The notes: a model not told the origin generated them from the letters alone. A stretch of DNA of 64,000 nt from Nitrospira sp. (GCA_030123605.1 CP126123.1:1178001-1242000), one strand, 5' to 3'. Shown: positions 8,802-16,942, counted from the stretch's first letter. Numbers and translations: made by a program.

Positions 8802-9212
8802 CTACTCGACGATCAGCGTGCCGGTCATGTCGGCGTGGCCTTTACGCCGGCAGATGTAGAGGTAGGTTCCCGGCGGAGGGGCCATGACGAGTTGCAAGGA
8901 TTTTCCCGGCGGGATGAGGATGCCAAGGCCGGCCGATTGTGTGGTCGTAGCAGGCGGTTGTACCTGGGCTGCATACAGAAGGATCGGGCTGTCGAACTCG
9001 TGGACTTCCCGGCCGGCGTTGTAGACGGAGAGGGTGATCGGCGATGAGGCATGCACCCGCACGAGGTCCGGCACGAAGCGGAAGTCTTCAGCAGTGAGGG
9101 AGACTGTTTGTGTGCCGTCGCAGGCGATGAGCGTCATGAGCACGAGACCAAGGACGATCGGCCTGAATCTTCTTGGTGACTGCCCGGCTGTTTCCCTGTA
9201 ACATAACGCCAT
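8802..9212 (-). CDS. Cupredoxin-domain lipoprotein
   Basis: About 136 residues from the preferred ATG at 9212; the frame is open further but the signal peptide starts here. A basic N terminus and hydrophobic core (PIVLGLVLMTLIAC) end in a lipobox with Cys at the cleavage site, so the protein should be tethered to a membrane on the periplasmic side. The rest is a cupredoxin fold: an EFDSP His-type segment (AGREVHEFDSP), PPGKSLQLVM and the C-terminal PGTYLYICRRKGHADMTGTL, which holds the Cys and His (plus Met) expected to ligate a type I copper. It may carry electrons or handle copper. The start codon overlaps that of the divergent plus-strand gene. Confidence 0.75.
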   Translation of the reverse strand: MALCYRETAGQSPRRFRPIVLGLVLMTLIACDGTQTVSLTAEDFRFVPDLVRVHASSPITLSVYNAGREVHEFDSPILLYAAQVQPPATTTQSAGLGILIPPGKSLQLVMAPPPGTYLYICRRKGHADMTGTLIVE

Positions 9213-9396
9213 GAAACACAATCCCTCATCTCTCACGTTGAGCAGGTCTCGTCGCCCCAGCAAACTGAGCGATCTTCTCGCCAAACAGAAGTTTGATGAG
9301 GCCCGGAGACTTACCCCTGCGCAGCGGTTGATCGTGGCACTCGAACTGTCCGATGCGGCCGCCGTTCTCCGTCGCGCGTGTTCCAAGAAGCGTTAG
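9211..9396 (+). CDS. Small partner protein of the following nucleotidyltransferase
   Basis: A 61-residue basic, helical protein (KLSDLLAKQKFDEARRLTPA, then QRLIVALELSDAAAVLRRA). It overlaps the next gene by 19 bases, which suggests translational coupling and a two-component module. I infer a role as a small regulator or antitoxin-like partner, but no named family is recognised. The annotated ATG shares bases with the divergent cupredoxin start; a TTG at 9238 would give a 52-residue version and avoid that conflict. Confidence 0.5.
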   Translation: MKHNPSSLTLSRSRRPSKLSDLLAKQKFDEARRLTPAQRLIVALELSDAAAVLRRACSKKR

Positions 9397-9935
9397 CCAC
9401 CATACTTGCGCGCCTTGAATCGGCCCGGACCGACGGGTTGTTGCAAGCCTATGCGCTGATCGGCGGCTTCGCCGTGTCGGCTTGGGGTGTGCCTCGTGCG
9501 ACGCAGGACATCGACTTCGCCGTTGCCATCGGATCTACAACTCCGCAGGCTCTTGCCGCATTCCTTGGCGGTCGGTATGAAGCCGGTGAAGCAGACGATC
9601 CTTTGACCGGAGTTCTCCATGCATCTTTCGAGGGTGGGAACGAGCCGGTCCCGCTTCAATTGATTTTCCTGCCTCCTATCTTTACGAAGGTGACATTCCA
9701 ACAGGTTGAATGGTTGCCGGTCATGGATCGAACCGTTCCCGTTGTATCCTGGCAGACGTTAGTCCTGCTCAAGATATATGCCGGTGGACCTCAAGATGTG
9801 CTCGATGCCCGACAGATTCTCACGATGCGGCACCCACAACCAGACGATCTGCACCAGATCACTGAGATGGCAAAATCTCTGGGAATCTTAGAAGAGTGGA
9901 CTACATTCCTCCGGTGCCATCCACAAGGAGACTAA
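9378..9935 (+). CDS. AbiEii/MNT-like nucleotidyltransferase
   Basis: A 185-residue protein of the polymerase-beta nucleotidyltransferase superfamily. It shows the G-G-[FS] motif in YALIGGFAVSAWG and the metal-binding D-x-D in TQDIDFAV, followed by a helical C-terminal region (LLKIYAGGPQDVLDARQIL) typical of AbiEii-like or DUF6036-type proteins. Such enzymes act as toxins in type IV-like toxin-antitoxin or abortive-infection pairs, though many genomic copies are not tested. The start is GTG at 9378 inside the preceding small gene, with no clear Shine-Dalgarno, consistent with coupled translation. Confidence 0.7.
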   Translation: MFQEALATILARLESARTDGLLQAYALIGGFAVSAWGVPRATQDIDFAVAIGSTTPQALAAFLGGRYEAGEADDPLTGVLHASFEGGNEPVPLQLIFLPPIFTKVTFQQVEWLPVMDRTVPVVSWQTLVLLKIYAGGPQDVLDARQILTMRHPQPDDLHQITEMAKSLGILEEWTTFLRCHPQGD

Positions 9936-9938
9936 ACC

Positions 9939-10517
9939 CTACCGGGCATAGGCCGGCGCGTTGCCAGGCTTCCACTTGATGCTGCAGCCGATGCTGGCCC
10001 TTTGGTTGGGAGCAACGGCTTTTCCGGCGAGGAGGGCGTCGATCGCGGCGCGCAGGTCTCGGCCTGTGACCGGCTTGTTGTTGCCGGGACGGCTGTCGTC
10101 GAGTTGCCCATGATAGGCCAACTGCCGTGCCTGATCGAATAGGTAGAAGTCCGGCGTGCAGGCGGCACGATAGGCCTTCGCAACCGCTTGAGCATCGTCG
10201 AAACAGAACGGAAACCTGAACGCGAGGCGTTCGGCCATTGCCTTCAGCTTGACCGGTGCGTCGTCGGGATAGGCAACCGGATCGTTGCTGCTGATCGCGA
10301 TGATGCCCAACCCCGTCTCCGCGTAATCTTGCCCGATCTTGGCGATCTCGTCCTCGACGTGCCGCACGTAGGGACAGTGCTGGCAGATGAACATGACCAG
10401 TAACGCCTCCTTTCCGCCGAACGAATCGAGCCTGTAGACCTGCCCGTTCACCACATCGCGCAGCATAAACGTAGGGGCAGGTGTTCCGAACGGAAGCATC
10501 GTCGATTCCACTGCCAT
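9939..10517 (-). CDS. Thioredoxin-like (AhpC/TSA-type) redox protein
   Basis: A 192-residue thioredoxin-fold protein. The start at 10517 is preferred because GAGGTG lies 3-5 bases before the ATG. After an N-terminal beta segment (PAPTFMLRDVVNGQVYRLD) comes LLVMFICQHCPYVRH, a C-x-x-C redox site (CQHC), then IGQDYAETGLGIIAISSNDP and CTPDFYLFDQARQLAYHGQ with the usual cis-Pro region. The family is often annotated as a peroxiredoxin-like or resA-like thioredoxin. No signal peptide is seen, so it is likely cytoplasmic. The gene is convergent with the nucleotidyltransferase gene, their ends 3 bases apart. Confidence 0.8.
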   Translation of the reverse strand: MAVESTMLPFGTPAPTFMLRDVVNGQVYRLDSFGGKEALLVMFICQHCPYVRHVEDEIAKIGQDYAETGLGIIAISSNDPVAYPDDAPVKLKAMAERLAFRFPFCFDDAQAVAKAYRAACTPDFYLFDQARQLAYHGQLDDSRPGNNKPVTGRDLRAAIDALLAGKAVAPNQRASIGCSIKWKPGNAPAYAR

Positions 10518-10599
10518 GAGCACCTCATCAATTGATTGAAAAGCCGACTTGGAAACCACTGTACAACCGCCTGTCCCACGACTCAAGCCTCGCACCTCA

Positions 10600-10629
10600 T
10601 TGACCTCCCTTCCTCGCTGCCGGTATCCT
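10600..10629 (+). promoter_or_regulatory. Candidate sigma70 promoter of the 10670 gene
   Basis: TTGACC at 10600-10605 and TATCCT at 10624-10629 with an 18-base spacer, about 40 bases before the ATG at 10670. Confidence 0.45.
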
Positions 10630-10669
10630 GCGTCAGTCTCACGAGATAGGCTTCACGAAGGAATACTCC

Positions 10670-11092
10670 ATGCAATTCGATGCCGCACTGGCCGCGCAAG
10701 ACACATTCCAACGATCGGAAGCCGAACTCGGCTCCGACTGGGACCGTGCCGTTGAACTCGAAGACACCTTTTCCTCCAACGCCGGAGCCACGGCCAGGGA
10801 GGCCTACGAACAGCTGCTGGTACTGGCCGCCCGCCATCCCGAGGCCCATTCGTACCAGGCCTTCTGCATCTACATCACCTGGCAGCAGGTGACGGAAGAA
10901 ACGATCACCCGTCACTTTCAGACCGGCGTCAGACTCTGTGAAGCGTATCTCGTCTCTTGCGAGGCCAAAAAAACCGTAGATATCGACCGGATCACGGAAC
11001 TGTACGGATCATTTCGCGCCGGATTGGGTCTGGACGAAGAAGACGAGATTCAGGTGGAGTTTCGGAAGGACACTCCCAAGGGGGGAGACTAG
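10670..11092 (+). CDS. Hypothetical helical (TPR-like) protein, 140 aa
   Basis: A 140-residue acidic protein with AAGGA 7 bases before the ATG. Its sequence is almost entirely helical (AREAYEQLLVLAARHPEAHS, then a Trp/Thr-rich helix and TGVRLCEAYLVSCEAKKT), and the regular pairs of helices suggest a degenerate tetratricopeptide fold, though no repeat matches the consensus well. It is followed on the same strand by clear TPR genes, so it may belong to the same protein-interaction group. No enzyme motif is present and I cannot assign a function. Confidence 0.65.
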   Translation: MQFDAALAAQDTFQRSEAELGSDWDRAVELEDTFSSNAGATAREAYEQLLVLAARHPEAHSYQAFCIYITWQQVTEETITRHFQTGVRLCEAYLVSCEAKKTVDIDRITELYGSFRAGLGLDEEDEIQVEFRKDTPKGGD

Positions 11093-11157
11093 GTGAAGGA
11101 AAGTTCTGAGTTCTGAATGTGCAATTGCAGAGGTTGACGGTTGAGTGCCGACGGCTC

Positions 11158-11925
11158 ATGAGCGACAACGACAAACACCGCGCGCGCATCTTTCTCCACC
11201 GCGGTGATCTCCGTCAGGCGCGGGCTGCTTGGGAAGCGGCCGTGGCCGACGACCGGACGAGCGGCAACCAACGGGAACTGTCGAATAGTCTCGGCAATCT
11301 CGGCAATGCCTATGCGCTGTCCGGCGACTTCGAAAGGGCCGACGCCTGTTACAAAGAAGTGCTGGCGATCCAACGCGTCGAGCAGAATCCTCACGCCATC
11401 GCCCACACCCTTGTCAATCTCGGTAACCTCCATGTCGGCTCGGACCGTGCGGAAAAGGCCCGTCCCTATTATCTCGAAGCGCTGGATCTGCTGAAGCCGC
11501 TCAACGACCACCGCGCCTTGGGCATCCTGTACCACAACCTGGCCCTAGAAGAAGCCCGGCAACACCATTGGGACGACTCCATCGCGCTCTTCACGCAGGC
11601 GTTGGATTCCCATCGTCTCGTCGGGAACGAAGAGGGCCTCGCCGGCACCTACAGCCAACTGGGAAAAACCTTCCTCGACAGCGGTCAGGCGGTGGAAGCC
11701 GAACGTTGCTTCAACAATGCGACGGAACATTTCACCAAGCTCGGCAATCCGTCCGGTGAAGCGGCCGTGCTTCGCGAACTGGCCGACCTTTACGAACAGC
11801 GCAGTGATGCGGTCGCCGCCATTCGTTGCCTGGAGCGGCTGCATCACCTGGCACTCGGTACCGGGAAAACTCCCAGCAACGCAGACCGCGAGCGCCTCGC
11901 CAGGCTGCGCACCGCCCATAGCTGA
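11158..11925 (+). CDS. Tetratricopeptide repeat protein
   Basis: A 255-residue protein made of about six consecutive TPR units; representative ones are SNSLGNLGNAYALSGDFERA, HTLVNLGNLHVGSDRAEKAR, ILYHNLALEEARQHHWDDSI and GTYSQLGKTFLDSGQAVEAE. Such repeats stack into a superhelix that binds partner proteins. The ATG at 11158 is preferred over the longer frame from 11119 because the repeats begin just after it, but neither has a good ribosome binding site. It has no signal peptide. Partners are unknown; the following small TPR gene may encode one. Confidence 0.8.
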   Translation: MSDNDKHRARIFLHRGDLRQARAAWEAAVADDRTSGNQRELSNSLGNLGNAYALSGDFERADACYKEVLAIQRVEQNPHAIAHTLVNLGNLHVGSDRAEKARPYYLEALDLLKPLNDHRALGILYHNLALEEARQHHWDDSIALFTQALDSHRLVGNEEGLAGTYSQLGKTFLDSGQAVEAERCFNNATEHFTKLGNPSGEAAVLRELADLYEQRSDAVAAIRCLERLHHLALGTGKTPSNADRERLARLRTAHS

Positions 11926-11991
11926 ACGAACGACGGTGATGGTAGAATCCGCGCTCATTCAAAGAGCCGATCACGCGTCACAAGGAGCCAT

Positions 11992-12309
11992 ATGGATATC
12001 AGCGCCTTTCGCCAAATGGTCGAAAAGAACCCCAAGGGATTCCTGGGCCGTTACGGCCTGGGCAATAAAATATTGCAAGAAGGGGGTAACGTCGAGGAAG
12101 CCGTCGAACACCTCACCGTCGCCACGCAACTGGATCCGACCCATGTCGCATCGCACCTCGCGCTCGGGCGAGCCTTGGTGTCGCTGGGGAAGAAGGAAGA
12201 GGCCAAGCCGGTGTTGAAGGCCGGTATCGATGCCGCCGTCTCCGGCCGATCCAACGGCGGGGTGGATCTCGTTCCGGAAATGCAGCAGCTCTTGAGTACG
12301 CTCAGGTAA
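11992..12309 (+). CDS. Small TPR-domain protein
   Basis: A 105-residue protein with AAGGAG 5 bases before the ATG. Two TPR units can be seen (GLGNKILQEGGNVEEAVEHL and HVASHLALGRALVSLGKKEE), followed by a helical tail ending in PEMQQLLSTLR. It resembles small stand-alone TPR proteins that act as adaptors. It is 17 bases upstream of the 66-aa gene and probably in the same transcript. A -10-like TAGAAT lies at 11943-11948. Confidence 0.75.
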   Translation: MDISAFRQMVEKNPKGFLGRYGLGNKILQEGGNVEEAVEHLTVATQLDPTHVASHLALGRALVSLGKKEEAKPVLKAGIDAAVSGRSNGGVDLVPEMQQLLSTLR

Positions 12310-12326
12310 GCCGGATCGGAGGACGT

Positions 12327-12527
12327 ATGAACCTTGATGCAGCCAGGCAACGGATCGAATCTGCGATCAACCAATACGGCCAGCATGCCGCCATGGCCAT
12401 CGAACTCGTCATCAATGAGGTGCGATCGGACATGGGCCGCGAAGCCGTGAACGAACTGATCGACGAGTTCGACCTGGAACTCATGTACAACATCGCTCCG
12501 ATGGAATCCGACGTCTCGAACAGTTGA
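12327..12527 (+). CDS. Hypothetical small acidic protein, 66 aa
   Basis: A 66-residue acidic helical protein with GGAGG 4 bases before the ATG. The sequence is two long amphipathic helices (ARQRIESAINQYGQHAAMAI and GREAVNELIDEFDLEL), with no cysteines and no membrane segment. It ends at 12527, where a TTG or the ATG at 12551 begins the next gene, so translation may be coupled. No family recognised. Confidence 0.65.
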   Translation: MNLDAARQRIESAINQYGQHAAMAIELVINEVRSDMGREAVNELIDEFDLELMYNIAPMESDVSNS

Positions 12528-12550
12528 GCCGCGCATCGCGCCGAACGTTG

Positions 12551-13666
12551 ATGACCACTCCCGTTGCCATGCCGCTGATCTGGTGTTCCATATCCGGCCA
12601 CGGCTACGGCCATGCCGCGCAGGTCGTGCCGGTGCTGAACTCATTGGGGCGGCTGGTGCCGAACCTGACCGCCATCTTGCGCACAGCGGTTCCCGCCGCT
12701 TTCTTCGAACCTCGGCTCACGATCCCCTGGCGACTCAGCCCCGCCCAACAAGACATCGGCTGCATCCAAGATGGCCCGTTGAAGATCGACATCCCCGGCA
12801 CCTGGGCCGCCCACCGCTCATTCCATGCCGACTGGGCGCAGAAGGTCGAAGCCGAAGCGGCGCTCATCCTGGCCGCCGGCCCAGCCTGCGTCCTCTCGGA
12901 CATTTCACCCCTGGCCATTGCCGCCGGCGCTTCCACCGGCATACCCACGATCGGACTCTGCTCCCTGTCCTGGGACCTGGTGCTGGAACCGTTCTTCGAT
13001 CCTGCCGCGCACGAACAAGCCTCCGTTATGCGGCACATTCGCGACGCCTATGCGCAGGCCGACTGCTTTTTGCTGGTGGCTCCCGGTCTTCCGGTGAAGG
13101 CGTTCCGGAAAGTCATCGATATCGGCCCCATCGCGGAACCGGCGGAGCCGGACAACATCGGACTCCGTAAGGCCATCGGTGCGGAAGAGTCGGATCGGAT
13201 CATCCTCGTGGGGTTCGGCGGCATTGCCCTACGGCAGCTGCCGTTCGAACGGATGGAATCGATGTACCCCTATCGCTTTCTCGTCGATGGGCCAGTGCCG
13301 AAGGGGCTCACGCGAACGACCTCCCTGACCACGTTGAGGTGGCCCTTCAAATCGGTGCTGGCCTCCGTGGACATGATTCTCACCAAACCCGGGTACGGCA
13401 CCATCGTCGAAGCCGTGGCGTTGGGTACGGCGGTGGTCTACGTGCGCCGGTACAATTTCGCGGACGAGCAGGCACTCGTGGATTACCTGCACCGCCATGG
13501 GAGAGGTGCGGAACTCTCGCTGGCGGATTTTCAATGCGGGGAATGGCGCAACACTTTCGATCAGCTTCACGACACACGGTGTTCGACAGGATCGACCGTC
13601 CCTCTGACTGGGGCACAGGAAGCGGCCACATTCCTTGCTCCCTACCTGACCGAGGCGGAAACCTGA
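12551..13666 (+). CDS. Glycosyltransferase-like protein (GT-B/MurG-like fold)
   Basis: A 371-residue protein from ATG 12551; a TTG at 12524 would add nine residues and overlap the previous gene. The N-terminal SGHGYGHAAQVVPVLNSL is the nucleotide-sugar transferase-like GHG motif of a MurG/UGT-like family, and the C-terminal half has VGFGGIALRQLP, the SVDMILTKPGYGTIVEAVAL sugar-nucleotide site and EQALVDYLHRHGRGAEL. It is probably a soluble or peripherally bound glycosyltransferase or a related phosphatase-like enzyme; substrate unknown. The next gene starts 3 bases after its stop, a methyltransferase-like gene, so both likely act on a common product. Confidence 0.72.
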   Translation: MTTPVAMPLIWCSISGHGYGHAAQVVPVLNSLGRLVPNLTAILRTAVPAAFFEPRLTIPWRLSPAQQDIGCIQDGPLKIDIPGTWAAHRSFHADWAQKVEAEAALILAAGPACVLSDISPLAIAAGASTGIPTIGLCSLSWDLVLEPFFDPAAHEQASVMRHIRDAYAQADCFLLVAPGLPVKAFRKVIDIGPIAEPAEPDNIGLRKAIGAEESDRIILVGFGGIALRQLPFERMESMYPYRFLVDGPVPKGLTRTTSLTTLRWPFKSVLASVDMILTKPGYGTIVEAVALGTAVVYVRRYNFADEQALVDYLHRHGRGAELSLADFQCGEWRNTFDQLHDTRCSTGSTVPLTGAQEAATFLAPYLTEAET

Positions 13667-13669
13667 CTC

Positions 13670-14470
13670 GTGCGGCTGCTGGCGTCCTCCGTCACGATCC
13701 TCACACGTTGCATCGCAAGAGCGGCCGATCTTCTGTCCAGACTCCAGATGGTTCTTTACGGCCTCCTCCCTGCTTTGCTGTCCCCGGAGGAACTCACTCG
13801 CCTCACCCGTGCCCATTACGAGAAGAGCCACCGACGCATCGCGGCGGAGCCTCATCCTGAAGCCTCCAGATGGAGTCTGGAGGGGTGGGAAGAGCAGGCG
13901 CTGGCTCGTCACATGGCACAGATCGGTACGGTCCTGGTACTTGGCGCCGGATTCGGCCGCGAGTCGATTGCTCTGGCCGAGCGGGGCTACCATGTGATCG
14001 GCCTCGACAACAATCGCGACGGGTTGGCCGTGGCTTCACGGCAAGCGGCGGCGCTGGGCCTCCGAGTGCCGTTCGTCCAGGCGGATTTCCTCGTCCTTCC
14101 CGTCTTGCCCTCCCGCATCGAGTACCTCTTGTTGTCGGGAGTCATGTACAGCTCGGTTCAGGGTCGGCTACGAAGGCAAACTTGGGTCCGCAGTCTTCGT
14201 TCCCCACTGAAGCCGGGCGGCAAGGTCCTGCTCAACTTTCTCGCCGTGCGGGAACCGGAGGCGAACACGTTTGAAGTGATCCGCAGATGGACCGGTAGGC
14301 TCCAACGCCTCCCCGGATCCAATCGTGACTATCAAACGGGAGACTACTGTTCGCAAGGCCACTTCATGCACCTGTTTACCGACGAGCAAGAAATCCGTTC
14401 CGAGCTGACGGAAGCGGGAGCGACCATCCTTGAGCTGAACTGGCAGGAGGGCGTTGCGGTGATTGCCTGA
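13670..14470 (+). CDS. SAM-dependent methyltransferase-like protein
   Basis: A 266-residue protein with a Rossmann-type methyltransferase core: VLVLGAGFGRESIALAERGY is motif I (SAM-binding Gly loop), HVIGLDNNRDGLAVA the acidic loop, VQADFLVLPVL the post-II region and LKPGGKVLLNFLA the motif before the last strands. An N-terminal helical stretch of about 60 residues (LSRLQMVLYGLLPALLSPEE) precedes it. The gene is directly after the glycosyltransferase-like gene and 87 bases before the PqqD gene. It could be part of the same transcript as the following peptide-modification genes, but nothing proves that. Substrate unknown. Confidence 0.75.
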   Translation: MRLLASSVTILTRCIARAADLLSRLQMVLYGLLPALLSPEELTRLTRAHYEKSHRRIAAEPHPEASRWSLEGWEEQALARHMAQIGTVLVLGAGFGRESIALAERGYHVIGLDNNRDGLAVASRQAAALGLRVPFVQADFLVLPVLPSRIEYLLLSGVMYSSVQGRLRRQTWVRSLRSPLKPGGKVLLNFLAVREPEANTFEVIRRWTGRLQRLPGSNRDYQTGDYCSQGHFMHLFTDEQEIRSELTEAGATILELNWQEGVAVIA

Positions 14471-14557
14471 CCTCGGAACGACTCCGGAGTCCACTTGCGC
14501 CGGACCGGAAGAAATACCTGTAGAAGGCCTCTCACGGATTTGGTATCCTCCCGCTCC

Positions 14558-14869
14558 ATGGGCCCCGCCACCGTGTATGTCAAGAACCCCGACTATGTGC
14601 AGCGCGAGGTCGCAGGGGAATGCATTCTCGTCCCTATCCGCCGACGTCTGACCGACAGCAACAGCATCTACGTACTGAACGAGACCGGGACCGCTCTCTG
14701 GAAGCGCATTGACGGCGCCCGTTCACTCCAAGACATCACCGCAGCGTTTCTCGACGAATACGACGTGACCACGGAACAACTGACTCAGGACTTTGAGACC
14801 TTGCTGACCGACCTGCTCTCGATTCAGGCTATTGACGAGGTTTCTGTCTCCGATGGTTCAACAGACTAA
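14558..14869 (+). CDS. PqqD-like peptide-binding (RRE) protein
   Basis: A 103-residue PqqD-family protein. This small winged-helix-type domain (RiPP recognition element) binds the leader of a precursor peptide and hands it to radical SAM enzymes. Visible landmarks are EVAGECILVPIRRRLTD, the SIYVLNETGTALWKRIDG block and DITAAFLDEYDV, ending in a helix that closes the fold. The ATG at 14558 is preferred; the longer frame from 14495 has an unrelated Arg-rich N terminus. TATCCT lies 8 bases before this ATG and there is no Shine-Dalgarno, so the mRNA may be leaderless. It overlaps the next gene by 17 bases. Confidence 0.88.
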   Translation: MGPATVYVKNPDYVQREVAGECILVPIRRRLTDSNSIYVLNETGTALWKRIDGARSLQDITAAFLDEYDVTTEQLTQDFETLLTDLLSIQAIDEVSVSDGSTD

Positions 14870-15764
14870 GCTGTCTCGTCTTCCCGCTCGGTTTCCGCTC
14901 GCCTGCCAATGGGAAATCACCTGCCGCTGCAATCTGCGCTGCGTCATGTGCTACACCGATTGCCGGAACCGCCCCGACTTCGTTCGCGATGAGCTCGCGA
15001 CCGACGAAATCCTGCGCCTCATGGACGAGATGGCCGAGGCCGGCACGCTCGAAATCTGCCTCACCGGCGGCGAACCCTTGGCGCGACCCGACTTCTTTAC
15101 GTTGTATGAACACGCTATCCGTCACGGCTTCCTCGTGACCCTGTTTACCAACGGCACCTTGATCCGCGAGGCCGAGGCCGATTACTTTGCGAGGCTCAGA
15201 CCGCATCGAATTGAAATCAGTCTCCACGGGGTCACGCCACAGACCTTCGAGCGAGTCACACTGGGAACGGGATCCTACCGACGCTGCCTGGAAGCCGTCG
15301 GCTTCCTACTCGACCGACACCTCCCATTGGTCCTCAAAAGCACCGCCCTCACGCTCAACCGACATGAAATCCCGGCGATCAAACGATACGTGGACTCGCT
15401 CGGCACAGTCCCGTTCAAGCTGGGGGAAGAACTGCGGCCTGACCTGAACGGAAGCAACGAGCCCTACCGGTATGCGTTGTCGGAACAAGAGGTCACGGCG
15501 CTAAATCGGGAAGATACAGAACTCTGGGAAGAAACCTGCCGGCAAAAGACGACAACGCCCATGCCTTGCGAGAGTGGCATGCACCGCTTCCACATCGACG
15601 CCTACGGCCGCTTGCAACTCTGTTCCGGGAATCGCGCCGAGAGTTATGACCTGCGTAACGGCTCGTTCGGGGAAGGATTTTTCAATGTCCTCCCCACCTT
15701 CGCCTGCGAATGGAAAGCTTCGAGGACGACCGGTTTGATTCGCCCAATCGTGCACCATGCGTGA
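14853..15764 (+). CDS. Radical SAM enzyme 1 of the RiPP-like operon
   Basis: A 303-residue radical SAM protein. Cys26, Cys30 and Cys33 (CNLRCVMC) bind the 4Fe-4S cluster; CLTGGEPLARPDF and VTLFTNGTLI are SAM-binding-fold landmarks. A SPASM-like second half starts at CESGMHRFHIDAYGRLQLCS, but the usual C-terminal C-x-x-C is missing from this frame; it appears as CVNC in the +1 frame from about 15710. The start at 14853 is inside pqqD, giving the overlap typical of coupled genes. Family members modify peptides by C-H activation, forming thioether or C-C links. Reaction here unknown. Confidence 0.85.
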   Translation: MVQQTKLSRLPARFPLACQWEITCRCNLRCVMCYTDCRNRPDFVRDELATDEILRLMDEMAEAGTLEICLTGGEPLARPDFFTLYEHAIRHGFLVTLFTNGTLIREAEADYFARLRPHRIEISLHGVTPQTFERVTLGTGSYRRCLEAVGFLLDRHLPLVLKSTALTLNRHEIPAIKRYVDSLGTVPFKLGEELRPDLNGSNEPYRYALSEQEVTALNREDTELWEETCRQKTTTPMPCESGMHRFHIDAYGRLQLCSGNRAESYDLRNGSFGEGFFNVLPTFACEWKASRTTGLIRPIVHHA

Positions 15765-16878
15765 ACTGCGGAGACTCCCCACCCTTCCCTATGCAGAGTT
15801 CAGTCATCGAATGCATGTCCGCGCGGCTCAATCCGGCAAGGTGATCAAGGCCCAATTGGAATTGACCTACCGGTGCAACCTGCGCTGTCGACATTGCTAC
15901 ACGGACCCTTACAACAGCAAAGAGTATCTCCCCCGTGAACTGACCCTCTCCGAGACCCATCATCTGCTGAACGAGATGCGCGATGCCGGCATCATCTGGC
16001 TGAATCTGACCGGCGGCGACATCCTGATGCATCCTGACTTTTTCGACATTTACGAATCAGCCGCCCGTCTCGGTTTTGTCCTGCAGCTCTATACCAACGG
16101 CACCCTCTTTACCCGCGCCGTCATCGAGCGACTTCAGGACAATCCGCCGCTGTCCATCGACATTTCCTGCCACTCGGTGAATGAAGATCGCTTTGACTGG
16201 TTCACGCAGGTCCCAGGTTCCTACCGTGCCTTCATGCGCGGCATTGTTCTGCTGCGCGAGAGCGGACTGCCGTTTTCCCTGAAGACCAAACTCATGTCTT
16301 GGAACAAGGAGGAAGTGGGCGACCTCTGCCGCTTCACGGAATCCCTCGACCAACCATTCGACTACACGACCGCTCTCTCGCCGCGACTGAACGGGGACTG
16401 TTCCTCCCTGGCCTATCGGATCGATCCTCAAGACCTCCGGGCCCTGGAGCAGCCGGCCGGTTCGAGACAAGAAGACGTCCTCTGCAGCCGAGACCAGGTC
16501 TTGGCACAACCGGACAACGACCGGTTGTTTCGGTGCGGATGCGGAACGGACACGATCCACATCAATGCCTGGGGTGAGCTCGGTACCTGTACTCTGCAAT
16601 ACGAATCCCGTGTGTCGCTCAGGGAATCCTCCCTCAAGGAGGCGATTCGGACGGTCTTCGCGGCTATCCGGGCTTCCCTGTTCCAGAGCGACACCCCCTG
16701 TCGCTCCTGCACCCTGCACAGTTTTTGCGACAAACAACCCACCCACGCGCGCTGGGAATTCGGTCAGCCGGAAGCTCCGATCCCATACGCATGCGATGTG
16801 GCAATGGTCCGCGCCGAAGGCACATTGCGCCGGCGCTTGATTCACCCATTGCGCCGTTCACGGCAAGATACCGCATGA
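15757..16878 (+). CDS. Radical SAM/SPASM enzyme 2 of the RiPP-like operon
   Basis: A 373-residue radical SAM protein with Cys40, Cys44 and Cys47 (CNLRCRHC) for the catalytic cluster, TGGDILMHPDFF (SAM-binding GGE-like motif with GGD here) and LQLYTNGTLF. The C-terminal SPASM domain has CGCGTDTIHINAWGELGTC followed by CRSCTLHSFC, enough cysteines for one or two auxiliary clusters. It overlaps the previous gene by 8 bases; ATG 15811 would be an alternative start. It lies immediately upstream of the precursor-like peptide, and may be its main modifying enzyme. The linkage it makes is not predictable from sequence. Confidence 0.9.
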   Translation: MRELRRLPTLPYAEFSHRMHVRAAQSGKVIKAQLELTYRCNLRCRHCYTDPYNSKEYLPRELTLSETHHLLNEMRDAGIIWLNLTGGDILMHPDFFDIYESAARLGFVLQLYTNGTLFTRAVIERLQDNPPLSIDISCHSVNEDRFDWFTQVPGSYRAFMRGIVLLRESGLPFSLKTKLMSWNKEEVGDLCRFTESLDQPFDYTTALSPRLNGDCSSLAYRIDPQDLRALEQPAGSRQEDVLCSRDQVLAQPDNDRLFRCGCGTDTIHINAWGELGTCTLQYESRVSLRESSLKEAIRTVFAAIRASLFQSDTPCRSCTLHSFCDKQPTHARWEFGQPEAPIPYACDVAMVRAEGTLRRRLIHPLRRSRQDTA

Positions 16879-16901
16879 CCTCCTTGAACCGGGAGGAGGT
16901 C
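16877..16901 (+). promoter_or_regulatory. Perfect 8-bp hairpin between radical SAM gene and precursor-like peptide gene
   Basis: GACCTCCT (16877-16884), a 9-base loop, then AGGAGGTC (16894-16901). The left arm overlaps the stop codon of radical SAM enzyme 2. There is no T-tract behind it, so it is not a classic terminator; it may be a processing or stability element or a partial attenuator. Its left arm contains CCTCC, which could also pair with the GGAGG (16926-16930) in front of the peptide gene. Confidence 0.4.
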
Positions 16902-16942
16902 CACGGAGACAGGATCCAGATTGTTGGAGGAAGCGCATCGCC

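Noticed and set aside
9387..9701. Minus-strand frames opposite the nucleotidyltransferase
   Set aside because: Shadow of the gene with GGFAV and DID motifs.
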